Source: Streptomyces sp. SID486
GTDB lineage: Bacteria > Actinomycetota > Actinomycetes > Streptomycetales > Streptomycetaceae
Reading direction: 5' to 3'
DNA length: 37,086 bases
NCBI RefSeq assembly: GCF_009865385.1
Contig: NZ_WWJT01000300.1
Span: forward strand, 1 to 37,086
Part shown: positions 7,142-15,287 of the stretch, in pieces
Position numbering within the stretch: the stretch's first letter is position 1
Layout of the letters: each line of letters begins with the position of its first letter
The notes under the pieces: model-generated
What the model saw: the letters and a program-made list of their open reading frames with translations, nothing else
Told to the model about the DNA's origin: nothing
Database searches by the model: none
Position numbers and translations under genes: made by a program

Positions 7142-8368
7142 ATGCACGACCACCGCAAGCTCGGGCGTGAACTGGGCCTGTTCGACACCGATCCGCTCAT
7201 CGGCGCCGGCCTGCCGTACTGGCTGCCCGACGGCGCGACCGTACGGCACACCCTGGAGGAGTACATCCGTGCCGCTGAGCGGCGAGCGGGGTACCGTCAC
7301 GTGTACTCCCCGGTTCTCGGCAAGCGGGAGCTGTACGAGATCTCCGGGCACTGGGCGCACTACAGCGACGACATGTTCCCCCCGATGGACCTCGGCGGTG
7401 AGCAGGTCGTCCTGCGGCCGAGCCTGTGCCCCCATCACGCGCTGATCTACCGCTCCCGGTCCCGCAGTTACCGCGAACTGCCCCTGCGCATGGCCGAGCT
7501 GGGAGGCATGTACCGCTCCGAGCTCTCGGGCGTGCTCGGCGGCCTGAGCCGGGTGCGGGCCATCCAGCTCAACGACGCGCACATCTTCTGCACCCTGGAC
7601 CAGGTCGCTGCGGAGGCGCAGGCGGCGCTCGAGATGATCCGCCGGGCGTACGAGGCCCTCGGCATCACCCCGACCCGCTACCGGCTCTCCCTCCCGGGAC
7701 CCGGTGGCAAGTACGTCGCCGCACCCGGGAAGTGGCAGCGGTCCACCGCCCTGCTGACCGACGTCCTCGACCGCTCCGGCCTGCCCTACGAGGCGGCCGA
7801 AGGAGAGGCCGCGTTCTACGGCCCCAAGATCGACGTCCAGGTCACCGACGGCGCCGGCCGGGAGTCCACCCTGTCCACCGTCCAGGTCGACTTCCACCAG
7901 CCCGAGCGGTTCGGCCTGCACTACACCGGCGCGGACGGCGCCAGACACCGCCCGGTCATGGTCCACCGCAGCATCATCGGCAGTGTGGAGCGAGCCGTCG
8001 CCCATCTCGTCGAGCAGCACGGCGGCGCCTTCCCCGCCTGGCTCGCCCCCACTCAGCTGGTGATCCTGCCGGTCTCCGACACCGAACTGCCGAACGCCTC
8101 GGCCCTCGCCCGACGTTGCGCCCGTCTCGGACTGCGGGCCGAGATCGCGGAACCGGACCGCGGCAGCCTGGGCGCCCGTGTCCGACAGGCCCGCCTGGTT
8201 CCCTACCAAGCCGTCATCGGCACCAGGGAGGCCGCCGACGATCGGGTCGCACTGCGCCTGCGTGACGGACGCCGACTCGACCCGCAGCCGGTCAGTGACG
8301 TCCTCACCCGCATCAGCGCTCTCGTCGAGGCCCACAGCACCGACCTGTGGGCCGATGCCACCTCGTAG
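7142..8368 (+). CDS. thrS: Short threonyl-tRNA synthetase without editing domain
   Basis: A 408-residue class II synthetase that charges tRNA-Thr. It starts directly with the catalytic core: the N-terminal TGS and the Thr/Ser editing (N2) domains of the usual 640-residue ThrRS are absent. The core is intact: motif 2 region LRMAELGGMYRSELSG, zinc ligands Cys96 (LRPSLCPHH), His147 (NDAHIFCT) and His275, and motif 3 PVMVHRSIIGSVERA. The anticodon-binding domain occupies about 300-400 (FPAWLAPTQLVILPV to the C-terminus). The ATG at 7142 is chosen for the GAGGAGA box at 7130-7136. The gene is preceded by a Thr-codon leader peptide and terminator, implying induction by threonine starvation or ThrRS inhibition. 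It is probably a second, inducible ThrRS beside a full-length housekeeping copy, which would be elsewhere; a role in resistance to a ThrRS inhibitor is possible but not shown. Confidence 0.9.
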   Translation: MHDHRKLGRELGLFDTDPLIGAGLPYWLPDGATVRHTLEEYIRAAERRAGYRHVYSPVLGKRELYEISGHWAHYSDDMFPPMDLGGEQVVLRPSLCPHHALIYRSRSRSYRELPLRMAELGGMYRSELSGVLGGLSRVRAIQLNDAHIFCTLDQVAAEAQAALEMIRRAYEALGITPTRYRLSLPGPGGKYVAAPGKWQRSTALLTDVLDRSGLPYEAAEGEAAFYGPKIDVQVTDGAGRESTLSTVQVDFHQPERFGLHYTGADGARHRPVMVHRSIIGSVERAVAHLVEQHGGAFPAWLAPTQLVILPVSDTELPNASALARRCARLGLRAEIAEPDRGSLGARVRQARLVPYQAVIGTREAADDRVALRLRDGRRLDPQPVSDVLTRISALVEAHSTDLWADATS

Positions 8369-8509
8369 CAGGCGCCGCGACGAGCCCCCGTTGTCGCCCG
8401 GCGCGAGGAGCGGGGTGGGAAGGCTTGCCGTGCGCTCCGGCGTCTGGTTGGGTACCAGCGCCGCCGACGCGTCGGGCGTACCGGCCTGCTGGGAAGTGGA
8501 GCGAGCAAC

Positions 8510-9346
8510 GTGCACACGACGGTTCGGCAGGACGGCACGCAGCCGGTGCCCGACGGGCTCGACCAGGCGATCCGGGACACGGCCGAGGCGATCGCCGCGC
8601 TGGTGCGGGACGCCGGGGACGCCGGGGGCATGGCCCGTGCCGTGCCGGGATCGGACTGGACCGTCGGCGAGGTGGCCGCCCACCTGGCCCTGGCCAATGA
8701 ACTGATGGCCGACCTGGCAGCGGGGCGGGAGCGGCCCTACGGCGACGGAACGCCCGGGAGTCTCGCCGAGGCCAACGCGCAGTCGCTCGGCGTCTTCACG
8801 GAACGCCGGGCGGAACCTCTCGCGACGATGATCACCGAGCAGGCCGGGGCGTTCCTGGCCGCTCTGTCGCGCGGTGCGGCAGACGGCCCGGCGCCCGCCA
8901 CGCCCATGGGGCGGATGAGCCGGAACGTGCTCGCGTCGTACCTGCTCACGCACATGCTCGGTCATGGCTACGACCTGGCACGCGCCCTGAGGCGTCCGCA
9001 CATGCTCGACCGGGCGCGGGTGGGCCTGTGCATGCCGTTCATGCTCTCGGTCATGCCGCGCGTCGCGAACCCCGCGACCACGGCCGGGCTCACGGCCCAC
9101 TACCGGATACGGCTGCGCGGGGGTGAGTCCTTCGGTGTGTCCCTGGCCGGTGGCGCCGTGCAGGTCACCCCCGGGGCGCCTGCGGAGCGTGCGGCCTGCA
9201 CGATCCTGCTGGAACCCGTGGCGTTCCTGCTCATCGCGCTGGGACGGCTGAACCCCTGGCGCGCCATCGCCCGGGGACAGGTCCTCGCCTGGGGTCCGCG
9301 GCCGTGGCTGGCGCCGCGTTTTCCGGCCCTGTTCACCGCGCCCTGA
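8510..9346 (+). CDS. DinB/maleylpyruvate-isomerase-fold protein with SCP2-like C-terminus
   Basis: A 278-residue soluble protein. The N-terminal half (to about residue 170) is a DinB-like four-helix domain of the mycothiol-dependent maleylpyruvate isomerase family (VPGSDWTVGEVAAHLALANELM, then LLTHMLGHGYDLARAL with the metal-binding His residues). The C-terminal half resembles a sterol-carrier SCP2 domain (FGVSLAGGAVQVTPG, ILLEPVAFLLIALGRLNPW). In actinobacteria such proteins are mycothiol S-transferases or isomerases; the substrate here is unknown. The GTG start at 8510 has GGAG about 8 bases upstream. The 141 bases separating it from thrS show no terminator or promoter I can identify, so read-through from thrS is possible. 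Confidence 0.8.
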   Translation: MHTTVRQDGTQPVPDGLDQAIRDTAEAIAALVRDAGDAGGMARAVPGSDWTVGEVAAHLALANELMADLAAGRERPYGDGTPGSLAEANAQSLGVFTERRAEPLATMITEQAGAFLAALSRGAADGPAPATPMGRMSRNVLASYLLTHMLGHGYDLARALRRPHMLDRARVGLCMPFMLSVMPRVANPATTAGLTAHYRIRLRGGESFGVSLAGGAVQVTPGAPAERAACTILLEPVAFLLIALGRLNPWRAIARGQVLAWGPRPWLAPRFPALFTAP

Positions 9347-9462
9347 GCGTTCTGCGGGGCGCACGGCGGCGATCCGCACCCGGCAGCCCTGGGTGGAACC
9401 CGGCGTGCCGGGCCGGGCGCTGTCCGAGCATGCCGACGTGTTCGCTCACCGCGAGGCAAGTC

Positions 9463-9882
9463 GTGGGAACAGAACAGCATCCCGCCTCGGCATCGGTCGA
9501 CCCGTACCCTGCTCTGCCCTCCACTCGTTGGCAGGATCCCCACGAGGAGCTGTCGCCGTTCGCCGTCCCCATGCTGAAGGCCAACGGGCCGGTCGCCTGG
9601 ATGAGTACGGACCTGGGCGCGAAGGCAGGCGACCTGGCGGAGGTCGAGGCGATCGGCCAAGTGATCGGTAGGAACGCGCTGCTGACGACGGGTTCCCCGA
9701 CCGGCGCCGAGTTCCCCGACCGGCACCGAGTTTTCCGACCGGCGCCGAGGGCGGTTGCCCGGTGCCACGAACTCGACGTCGGGCAGCCCGGGACAGCCCT
9801 CGCCGGTCCGGCTCCGGTCAGCGGCTCCCACCGGGCTCACCGGGTGTTCCGGCCCAGCTCACGGGCTCGTCCCGGGCCTTGA
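9463..9882 (+). pseudogene. Small unknown gene or decayed fragment
   Basis: From GTG 9463 (GAGG 6 bases upstream) the frame has coding-like G/C bias through about 9690, giving HEELSPFAVPMLKANGPVAW and then MSTDLGAKAGDLAEVEAIGQ. After that a 19-base tandem repeat (three copies) enters and the remaining 50 codons lose the bias. This looks like the start of a gene whose downstream part has been replaced by repeats. I do not recognise the family. It could also be a real short protein with a low-complexity tail. The stretch 9883-10124 beyond it holds no gene I can support. Confidence 0.35.
9692..9748. repeat. 19-base tandem repeat, three copies
   Basis: Units at 9692-9710, 9711-9729 and 9730-9748. 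The second differs from the first at one base and the third at two. Three units make 57 bases, so the reading frame of the surrounding fragment is kept. Confidence 0.93.
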
Positions 9883-10124
9883 GACATCCAAGGTGACGAT
9901 CAAGGCCACTTGCCCTATGCTGCGGCTTGCACATCCGGGGGGCGGTCGGCCGGTATGACGGCCGGAACCGCGACAAGTGCGCATCCCCACACCATCTCCA
10001 CTCGTGCTTCGGCATGCCGTCGGGCGTCCACGCCTGCGCGCGCATGCTGCTCGAGGCTGCCCGCAAGGGTCCTGATGGGCGCGTTTCCCCGGATCCTCAC
10101 GGTCATCGGAAGGCAGAGAACATC

Positions 10125-10397
10125 ATGGCAGAGCGGCAGTACCTCGGGCAGGGCACCAACACCTCCTGGGAGAAGTTCTGGTACGTCCTGGGTTGCATCT
10201 ACTTCGGTGCCGCCTACTTCCAGAAGGTCCCGGTGAAGAAGGCGCTGGCCGAGTACGGGCTGGTCGAGATGACCGGGGCCGAGAAGTTCTGGTACGTCGT
10301 CCAGTGCATATTCTTCGGCGCCGGCTACTTCGCGAAGGTCACCATCAAGAAGGCGCTGTCCGAGGTGCGGTACGCCGGTGGAGCCCCCACGGTCTGA
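10125..10397 (+). CDS. Small protein made of two copies of one hydrophobic/basic motif
   Basis: A 90-residue protein with an internal duplication: the block EKFWYVLGCIYFGAAYF (residues about 16-32) followed by QKVPVKKALAEYG recurs as EKFWYVVQCIFFGAGYF followed by AKVTIKKALSEV (from about residue 53). Each copy is an aromatic, one-Cys hydrophobic stretch of about 16 residues followed by a lysine-rich amphipathic end, so each could insert in or lie on the membrane. The start is set by GGAAGG at 10108-10113. A strong terminator follows, so it is transcribed alone or with something far upstream. I do not recognise a named family. Possible roles are a small membrane anchor, a channel-like dimer mimic or a peptide effector; none is shown. 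Confidence 0.75.
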   Translation: MAERQYLGQGTNTSWEKFWYVLGCIYFGAAYFQKVPVKKALAEYGLVEMTGAEKFWYVVQCIFFGAGYFAKVTIKKALSEVRYAGGAPTV

Positions 10398-10424
10398 CGA
10401 CACCGGGACGACTTGAAGGCACCC

Positions 10425-10469
10425 AGGCCGTGGGCCCGGACCGCGACGAGCGGTCAGGGCCCACGGCCT
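10425..10469 (+). terminator. Strong hairpin terminator after the duplicated small protein
   Basis: A 13-bp perfect outer stem (10425-10437 with 10457-10469) continues, after one mismatch, into a 6-bp inner stem (GACCGC/GCGGTC) with a 5-base loop. It starts 28 bases after the stop codon and is followed by a short T-containing tract. Confidence 0.8.
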
Positions 10470-10632
10470 TGTCCCGGACCGTCCGGCGGCCCGGTCGGGC
10501 GACCGGCACGGGCGGGCGACGGGCACGGGCGGGCGACGGGCCGGTCTGCGGCGCTCCCATGCCGCCCTGGCCGTGAACGCTCCGGACCTGCGCGGACGAC
10601 CGGAGGGAACCGGCATTCCGTACCCTGGCGGC

Positions 10633-11532
10633 ATGCGCATGCGTCCCACTCTGAGCTGGACCCCCACCGCGGACCTGCCACCAGGCACCACGGACGTCGG
10701 TCCGGTTGCCGACGCGCTGAGCGCCGGTGGCGTGCTGGTGCTCAGCGGGGCGGGCATCTCCACGGAGTCCGGCATCCCCGACTACCGCGGCGAGGGCGGC
10801 AGCCTGAGCCGGCACACCCCGATGACCTACCAGGACTTCACCGCAAGCGCCCAGGCCCGGCGCCGGTACTGGGCACGCAGCCACCTCGGCTGGCGCACCT
10901 TCGGCCGCGCCCGCCCCAACGCCGGGCACCGGGCCGTGGCCGCGTTCGGGCGGCACGGCATGCTCTCGGGGCTGATCACCCAGAACGTCGACGGCCTGCA
11001 CCAGGCCGCCGACAGCGAAGGCGTCGTGGAACTCCACGGCAGCCTGGAACGGGTGCGCTGTCTCTCCTGCGGCGCCATGAGCCCCCGCCACGAACTCGCC
11101 CGGCGGCTCGACGCGGCCAATCCGGGGTTCGCACCGGTCTCCGCCACGATCAACCCGGACGGGGACGCCGACCTCACGGACGAACAGGTCGGCGACTTCC
11201 GCGTCCTGCCCTGCACGGTCTGCGGCGGCATCCTCAAGCCGGACGTGGTGTTCTTCGGCGAAGCCGTACCGCCGCAGCGGGTGGAGCACTGCCGCGAGCT
11301 GGTGCACGGAGCGACGTCACTGCTGGTACTGGGCTCCTCGCTGACGGTGATGTCCGGGCTCCGGTTCGTCCGTCAGGCCGCCCAGGCCGGAAAGCCGGTG
11401 CTGATCGTCAACCGCGATGCGACCCGGGGCGACGCGCACGCCCGCGCCCGCGTCGCGCTCCCGCTGGGATCGACCCTCACCACCGTGGCCGACCGCCTGG
11501 GCATCCCCGTGGACGGCCTGTCGGCGACGTAG
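10633..11532 (+). CDS. NAD-dependent protein deacylase (sirtuin, Sir2 family)
   Basis: A 299-residue sirtuin that removes acyl groups from lysines at the cost of NAD. Visible signatures are GAGIS at 39-43 with the following GIPDYRG, QNVDGLH at 117-123, catalytic His135 in VVELHGSLERVRC, four zinc cysteines (143, 146, 194 and 197), and the NAD-binding GSSLTV and IVNRD blocks. The length and the arrangement fit the larger actinobacterial class rather than the 240-residue CobB type. The ATG at 10633 follows a TACCCT -10-like box (10621-10626) by six bases with no Shine-Dalgarno sequence, so a leaderless start is likely; an in-frame ATG lies two codons later. No acetyltransferase partner is adjacent. 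Confidence 0.93.
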   Translation: MRMRPTLSWTPTADLPPGTTDVGPVADALSAGGVLVLSGAGISTESGIPDYRGEGGSLSRHTPMTYQDFTASAQARRRYWARSHLGWRTFGRARPNAGHRAVAAFGRHGMLSGLITQNVDGLHQAADSEGVVELHGSLERVRCLSCGAMSPRHELARRLDAANPGFAPVSATINPDGDADLTDEQVGDFRVLPCTVCGGILKPDVVFFGEAVPPQRVEHCRELVHGATSLLVLGSSLTVMSGLRFVRQAAQAGKPVLIVNRDATRGDAHARARVALPLGSTLTTVADRLGIPVDGLSAT

Positions 11533-11533
11533 A

Positions 11534-11617
11534 CGACCGATCGGCAGCCGGCCGTGACGGGCGACCGATCGACAGCCGGCCGTGACGGGCGACCCATCGG
11601 CGCCCCGGCCGTGACGG
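11534..11617. repeat. 28-base tandem repeat immediately after the sirtuin stop codon, three copies
   Basis: Units at 11534-11561, 11562-11589 and 11590-11617; the first two differ at one base and the third is more diverged. It begins one base after the stop codon. The convergent gap 11533-11804 is otherwise occupied by a second repeat array. Confidence 0.93.
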
Positions 11618-11690
11618 GGGTGGTGCACCGTACCGGGCGGCCCGGACCGTGACGTCCTCGCCTTCAGTACGCGCCCCCGGTCCGTTCGTT

Positions 11691-11826
11691 CGGCGCTCAC
11701 TCCGTCGCCGCCTTCCTCCGGCGCTCAGTCGCCGCCACCTTCCTCCGACTCACTCCGTCGCCCCTTCCTTCGGCGCTCACTCCGTCACCGCCTTCCTTCG
11801 GCGCTCACTCCGCCGCCCCTTTCCTT
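11691..11826. repeat. 25-28-base degenerate tandem repeat, five copies, overlapping the 3' end of the MFS gene
   Basis: Units begin at 11691, 11719, 11746, 11771 and 11799. They share a CGGCGCTCACTCCG core and a CTTCCTT end. The last unit covers the stop codon of the minus-strand MFS gene (11805-11807) and its final few codons. Confidence 0.88.
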
Positions 11827-13085
11827 CGATGCTCGGCCTCGCGGCCCGTGCCTCGGCTCGGCATCTGCGCCCGGCCGGTCGGCCGCCCCTCGGCTGTGCT
11901 CAGCACTCGTGGGCCGGCGAGGCTCTGGAGGGTCATCGCGGTCGCGGCGATGGCGGTGACGGCGAAGCCGCCGCGTGCGCCGAGCGAGTCGACGGCCCAG
12001 CCGGCGACCGCCGCCGCCCCGGCCGAGCCCGCCGCTCCGGCGGATCCGAGCCAGGAGAACGCCTGGGTGAGGACGCTCCGATGGACCGTCGACTCGGTGA
12101 GCACGGGGAAGAGCGCGAGAAGGGGCGGGATCGTGGCACCGGTGAGGACGACGACCAGGCCGAGCCCGAGCGGTGAGCCGACCGTGAGCAGCAGCAGAGC
12201 ACCGGCCATCAGGGCACCGCTCGCCGCGAGCAGTTGGACCGGCGCTGTGACTTGCCACCGGCGCAGCCCGTAGACCCACCCGGCCAGCAGGCCGCTGCAG
12301 CTGGAGACCGCGAAGATCGGGGCCGCGGCACCCGGTGCGCCGTGCTCGACCACGAAGGCGGCCACCGACACCTGCATGGCACCGAAGAACACCCCGAGGG
12401 CGAGGTTGAGACCCATCAGCAGGAGGACCCCGCTCCGCAGCAGCGACCGGTCCGCCCGGGCCTCCAGGGCGCTGTCGGCCGCCGGCGAGGGCGCGCTGCC
12501 GGGCTGGGCCGCGAGGAGCAGGCCGCCGGCGACCGTCGCGGAGGCGGCCAGCACCGTACCGACGACGGGATGGCCGGCCGCGGCGAGTGCGCTGACCACG
12601 ATCGGGCCGACGAGATAGGCCACCGCGTTGCTGATCGCCTCCAGTGCGAAGGCTGTGGGCAGTTCCGCCGGCCGGTCGGTGCGGAGCAGTGCGACCCAGC
12701 GTGCCGCGGACATCGCGCTGAGCTGGGGGAGGCTGGCCCCCACCAGCGCACCGCCCAGTGTCAGGAGGGCGTCGGGGGCGTCGGCGGTGACCAGGGACAC
12801 CAGGGCGGTCATCGCGAGACCGTGGGCAAGGAGTGCGGGCGGCAGGACCCGGGTCTGCCCGAACCGGTCCACGAGCCGGGCCAGTTGTGGCGCCGCGAGC
12901 GCGTCGGCCACCGCGAATGCGCCGCTGACGAGGCCGGCCGCGGAGAAGGTGCCGGTGTGGCTGTGCACGAGCCAGACGATGCCGAGGCTGGTCATCGCGA
13001 TGCCCATGCGCCCCAGCGATGCCGGAAGGAAGAAGGCCGCGGCGCCCGGTGCGCGCAGCAGGGAACGGTAGTTCGCCGATGGCAC
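11805..13085 (-). CDS. MFS transporter
   Basis: A 426-residue polytopic membrane protein with about 12 hydrophobic segments, of the major-facilitator superfamily drug-efflux type. Typical parts are the first helix region AAFFLPASLGRMGIAMTSLG, the loop-2/3 signature VADALAAPQLARLVDRFGQT and the second-half helices LLLMGLNLALGVFFGAMQV and LLTVGSPLGLGLVVVLTG. The GTG start at 13085 has AAAGGGA about 7 bases upstream. The substrate is unknown; related proteins are annotated as putative multidrug or sugar exporters. The last codons overlap a repeat array. In the same frame the sequence stays open upstream for another 69 codons from an ATG at 13292, but this extension is not hydrophobic and has no clear ribosome binding site. 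Confidence 0.88.
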   Translation of the reverse strand: MPSANYRSLLRAPGAAAFFLPASLGRMGIAMTSLGIVWLVHSHTGTFSAAGLVSGAFAVADALAAPQLARLVDRFGQTRVLPPALLAHGLAMTALVSLVTADAPDALLTLGGALVGASLPQLSAMSAARWVALLRTDRPAELPTAFALEAISNAVAYLVGPIVVSALAAAGHPVVGTVLAASATVAGGLLLAAQPGSAPSPAADSALEARADRSLLRSGVLLLMGLNLALGVFFGAMQVSVAAFVVEHGAPGAAAPIFAVSSCSGLLAGWVYGLRRWQVTAPVQLLAASGALMAGALLLLTVGSPLGLGLVVVLTGATIPPLLALFPVLTESTVHRSVLTQAFSWLGSAGAAGSAGAAAVAGWAVDSLGARGGFAVTAIAATAMTLQSLAGPRVLSTAEGRPTGRAQMPSRGTGREAEHRRKGAAE

Positions 13086-13349
13086 GGCGAGTCCCTTTCG
13101 CTGCCCGGCGGGACGACTCCCCGGGTCGCCGGTGCCCGATGGACCGACCCGTGGTCGCCGCCTGGAACCGTCCAGTGTCGGCGCGGAGTGGGGGCACGCG
13201 CCCCGCACCGGCTCCGTCACCGGGCAGAAATCCAGTGTGTCGTCGAGCGGACCATTCTCGTCACCGAGGCCGGCGATGTCCATGTGCTTCATCCGGAACG
13301 CCCTGTCACCGCGGACACGGGCGCCGTCGCCGCAGGCGGCGGCCACTGG

Positions 13350-13390
13350 TTGACGCCTGCACAACGGTGTGTAAATGTAGCTTACATTTA
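13350..13390 (+). promoter_or_regulatory. Promoter with A/T-rich palindromic operator
   Basis: TTGACG at 13350-13355 is a good -35. The -10 region 16-17 bases downstream falls in a perfect 8-3-8 palindrome, TAAATGTA GCT TACATTTA (13372-13390). It lies 25 bases before the ATG of the repressor-like gene at 13416. Such an A/T-rich palindrome is conspicuous in this G/C-rich DNA. I infer it is an operator, possibly autoregulatory. The rest of the 330-base gap 13086-13415 shows no clear MFS promoter. Confidence 0.6.
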
Positions 13391-13415
13391 AGATCATCGA
13401 CGGGTGGGGAATCAC

Positions 13416-13874
13416 ATGGCGAAGAGGAAGATCCAGGACGAGCAAGAGGTGATCCGCTGGTTCCAGGAAGGCAGGACGTACCAGTGGATGATCGACGAGT
13501 ACAAGCGCAAGTACGGCATCGAGACCGTCACCTCCATGTGGGGCAACTTCAGACGGCGTCGCGGGCTCGACCGGCGCATCACCCGCAACGACGACCTGAT
13601 CCCGTGGGAGGTCAGCGAGGCCCACCGCTGGAAGTACCCGGTCGCCATGCTCCGCGTCGAGGCCCGGCTGCGGGACGGGCGCGACCTCACCGACAACGAG
13701 CAGGACCGGCTGAGGTCCTGGAAGCAGATGCTGACGGAGCAGAACGCGGTGGTCCACTACGACCCCGACACCGAAGAGGGCTTCTCGTACGTCCCCCGCC
13801 AGGAGGGAGACGACGACCTCATCCACCGGCCGGCACGCAAGACGACCTCACGGCCCAACGCGGACAGGCGCTGA
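13416..13874 (+). CDS. Phage-repressor-like DNA-binding protein
   Basis: A 152-residue basic protein starting MAKRKIQDEQEVIRWFQEG. The first 60 residues look like a homeodomain-type helix-turn-helix (EEGRTYQWM-like helix, a central IDEYKRKYGIETVTSMWGNF, then RRRRGLDRRI). The rest is helical and acidic, ending in VVHYDPDTEEGFSYVPRQ. From memory this resembles the immunity-repressor or HTH proteins of Streptomyces phages and their chromosomal homologues; I have no search to back this. The palindrome over its promoter could be its own operator. A GGGTGGGGA box precedes the ATG. No integrase, capsid or attachment site is seen nearby, so it is an orphan. Confidence 0.65.
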   Translation: MAKRKIQDEQEVIRWFQEGRTYQWMIDEYKRKYGIETVTSMWGNFRRRRGLDRRITRNDDLIPWEVSEAHRWKYPVAMLRVEARLRDGRDLTDNEQDRLRSWKQMLTEQNAVVHYDPDTEEGFSYVPRQEGDDDLIHRPARKTTSRPNADRR

Positions 13875-13998
13875 CACCGCTCGACGGAGGCGAGTTCCGA
13901 GTGTCGCCACCCGCGGGCCGGCCCCCGCCGCCCGAGCTCCGCCCCCGGCCGCGACCCGCCGACCCGCGACCCCGCCGTCCCGTGAGCCCGCGACCCCG

Positions 13999-14188
13999 TG
14001 ACGCCCTGACGCCCTGACGCCGTGACGCCGTGACGCCGTGCATCGACGATCTCGCCGTCCCGCGATCCGGCATCCCGACGCCGCCCAGGCGATGCCGTCC
14101 CTCGATCCGGCGATCCCCCGTCCCGCGATCCGGCATCCCGCCGTCCCTCGATCCGGTCATCCCGCCGTCCCGGGTTTCGACGATCCCG
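13999..14188. repeat. Two repeat families in the 501-base gap 13875-14375
   Basis: First, an 8-base unit (TGACGCCC or TGACGCCG) occurs five times at 13999-14038. Then a 23-24-base unit (CCGTCCCGCGATCCGG and variants) occurs at 14055, 14095, 14118, 14141 and 14165. The rest of the gap has a G/C-rich stretch next to the repressor-like gene and a less G/C-rich block at 14230-14375 that must hold the promoter of the following secreted-protein gene. Confidence 0.85.
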
Positions 14189-14375
14189 CCATCCCCTGAT
14201 CCCGCGTCTGCCGACCGGGGCGGGACCGTGTCTGCTGCATTGGCATCACGTATGTCACCGGGTCGAGGGATTGCACCGCCTATCGCCAGGCCGGATTCGC
14301 CGGATAAGTGTGACTATCGCTTCACGGTGACAGGGCAACGCCCGACGTCACGCCATCCGGCAGGAGGAACGATCG

Positions 14376-14741
14376 ATGAACCCCACCCTCAAGCGCCTGC
14401 TCGGCACCGCCACGGCGGTGGCCGCCGGCGCCACAGCGCTGCTCGGTACCGGCGCCGGCACCGCCGGCGCCACCGAGAGAGCCCACTGCGACCGCGCCGA
14501 ACGGCCGATATGGAGCGAGGGGCCCAGCCGTAACGTGACCGCCCACCGCTGCAGCCTGCCGGACAGCGACCACCGCTGGCACATCGTCGAGATCGACACC
14601 CTGGTTCAGCCCCACTACAAGTCGGACTACCTGGACGGCGGCGTCGACCGCACCGGGACCCTGCACGACCGCACCATCAGGTGCCTGGGTTACACCACCA
14701 GCAAGGACACGGTGAACTGGTTCGGCTGCGTACCTCACTGA
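14376..14741 (+). CDS. Secreted four-cysteine protein, 121 aa
   Basis: A small exported protein. A Sec signal peptide covers about residues 1-32 (MNPTLKRLLGTATAVAAGAT, cleavage near AGA/TE). The mature part of about 89 residues has four cysteines (38, 59, 103 and 118), probably two disulfides, several tryptophans and a C-terminal VNWFGCVPH. The ATG has a strong AGGAGG box 9 bases upstream. I do not recognise a family; similar small secreted proteins of unknown role are common in Streptomyces. It is a monocistronic gene between two long gaps. Confidence 0.8.
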   Translation: MNPTLKRLLGTATAVAAGATALLGTGAGTAGATERAHCDRAERPIWSEGPSRNVTAHRCSLPDSDHRWHIVEIDTLVQPHYKSDYLDGGVDRTGTLHDRTIRCLGYTTSKDTVNWFGCVPH

Positions 14742-15287
14742 CACACCCGGCGGGGCCACGCACCGGATCGTACGGTCCACCCCGCGAGCCGCCCCACGTC
14801 CCCGGCGGCTCGGCTTCCGCCCCGGGCGCCCCCGGCAGGTCCACTGCCGGGGCGGCCCGGCCCCGGGCGGTCACGATCTCGAAGCACCCTTGACGCGGAC
14901 AGCGGAGCACGAAACCCGCGTCCGCCCCTCACGGTCACGGCACCCTCCGCCGCACCGCCCGGCCGCCCCACCGCCCCACGGCCCGGCCGGTGTCTCGCGG
15001 CGCCCTCGGCGGGCCCCCGGGCAAGGCAGGTCGCGGTCCCCGTACATCAGGGGCCGATCCTGGCCACTCCGCCCGTGGAACGCGCCCGTCCCCGGGACGA
15101 ATCCCGGCCACCGGGCCACCTCCCCGGCGCCGGTTGCCTCCAGAATGGGCGGTACCGGCTCGGTCGCCGCGTGCTCGGGTCCCGCGCCGGTGCACGGCAT
15201 CTGCGTCGTCTCACTCGTGCTCGATCCCTGCTCGGCCTGCCCAAGGGTCCGCCGCTCGTCGACGCGGCGACCAGACACCGCGACAGG
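14742..15287. other. 546-base intergenic region
   Basis: I see no gene in it. A hairpin with a 9-bp stem (14830-14838 with 14844-14852) may end the secreted-protein transcript. TTGACG at 14889-14894 could be a -35 but has no matching -10. Open frames across the region lack coding bias. Confidence 0.5.

Noticed and set aside
6992..9379. A 795-codon open frame on the minus strand
   Set aside because: It is antisense to thrS and the DinB/SCP2 gene, whose domains and coding bias are clear; no domain is visible in the antisense product.
9692..9748. Repeats that could suggest a CRISPR array
   Set aside because: Here and in the other arrays the units follow one another directly without unique spacers, and no cas gene is present. 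They are minisatellites.
13404..13874. Evidence of a prophage
   Set aside because: Only one repressor-like gene is present. There is no integrase, attachment site, structural gene or shift in base composition.
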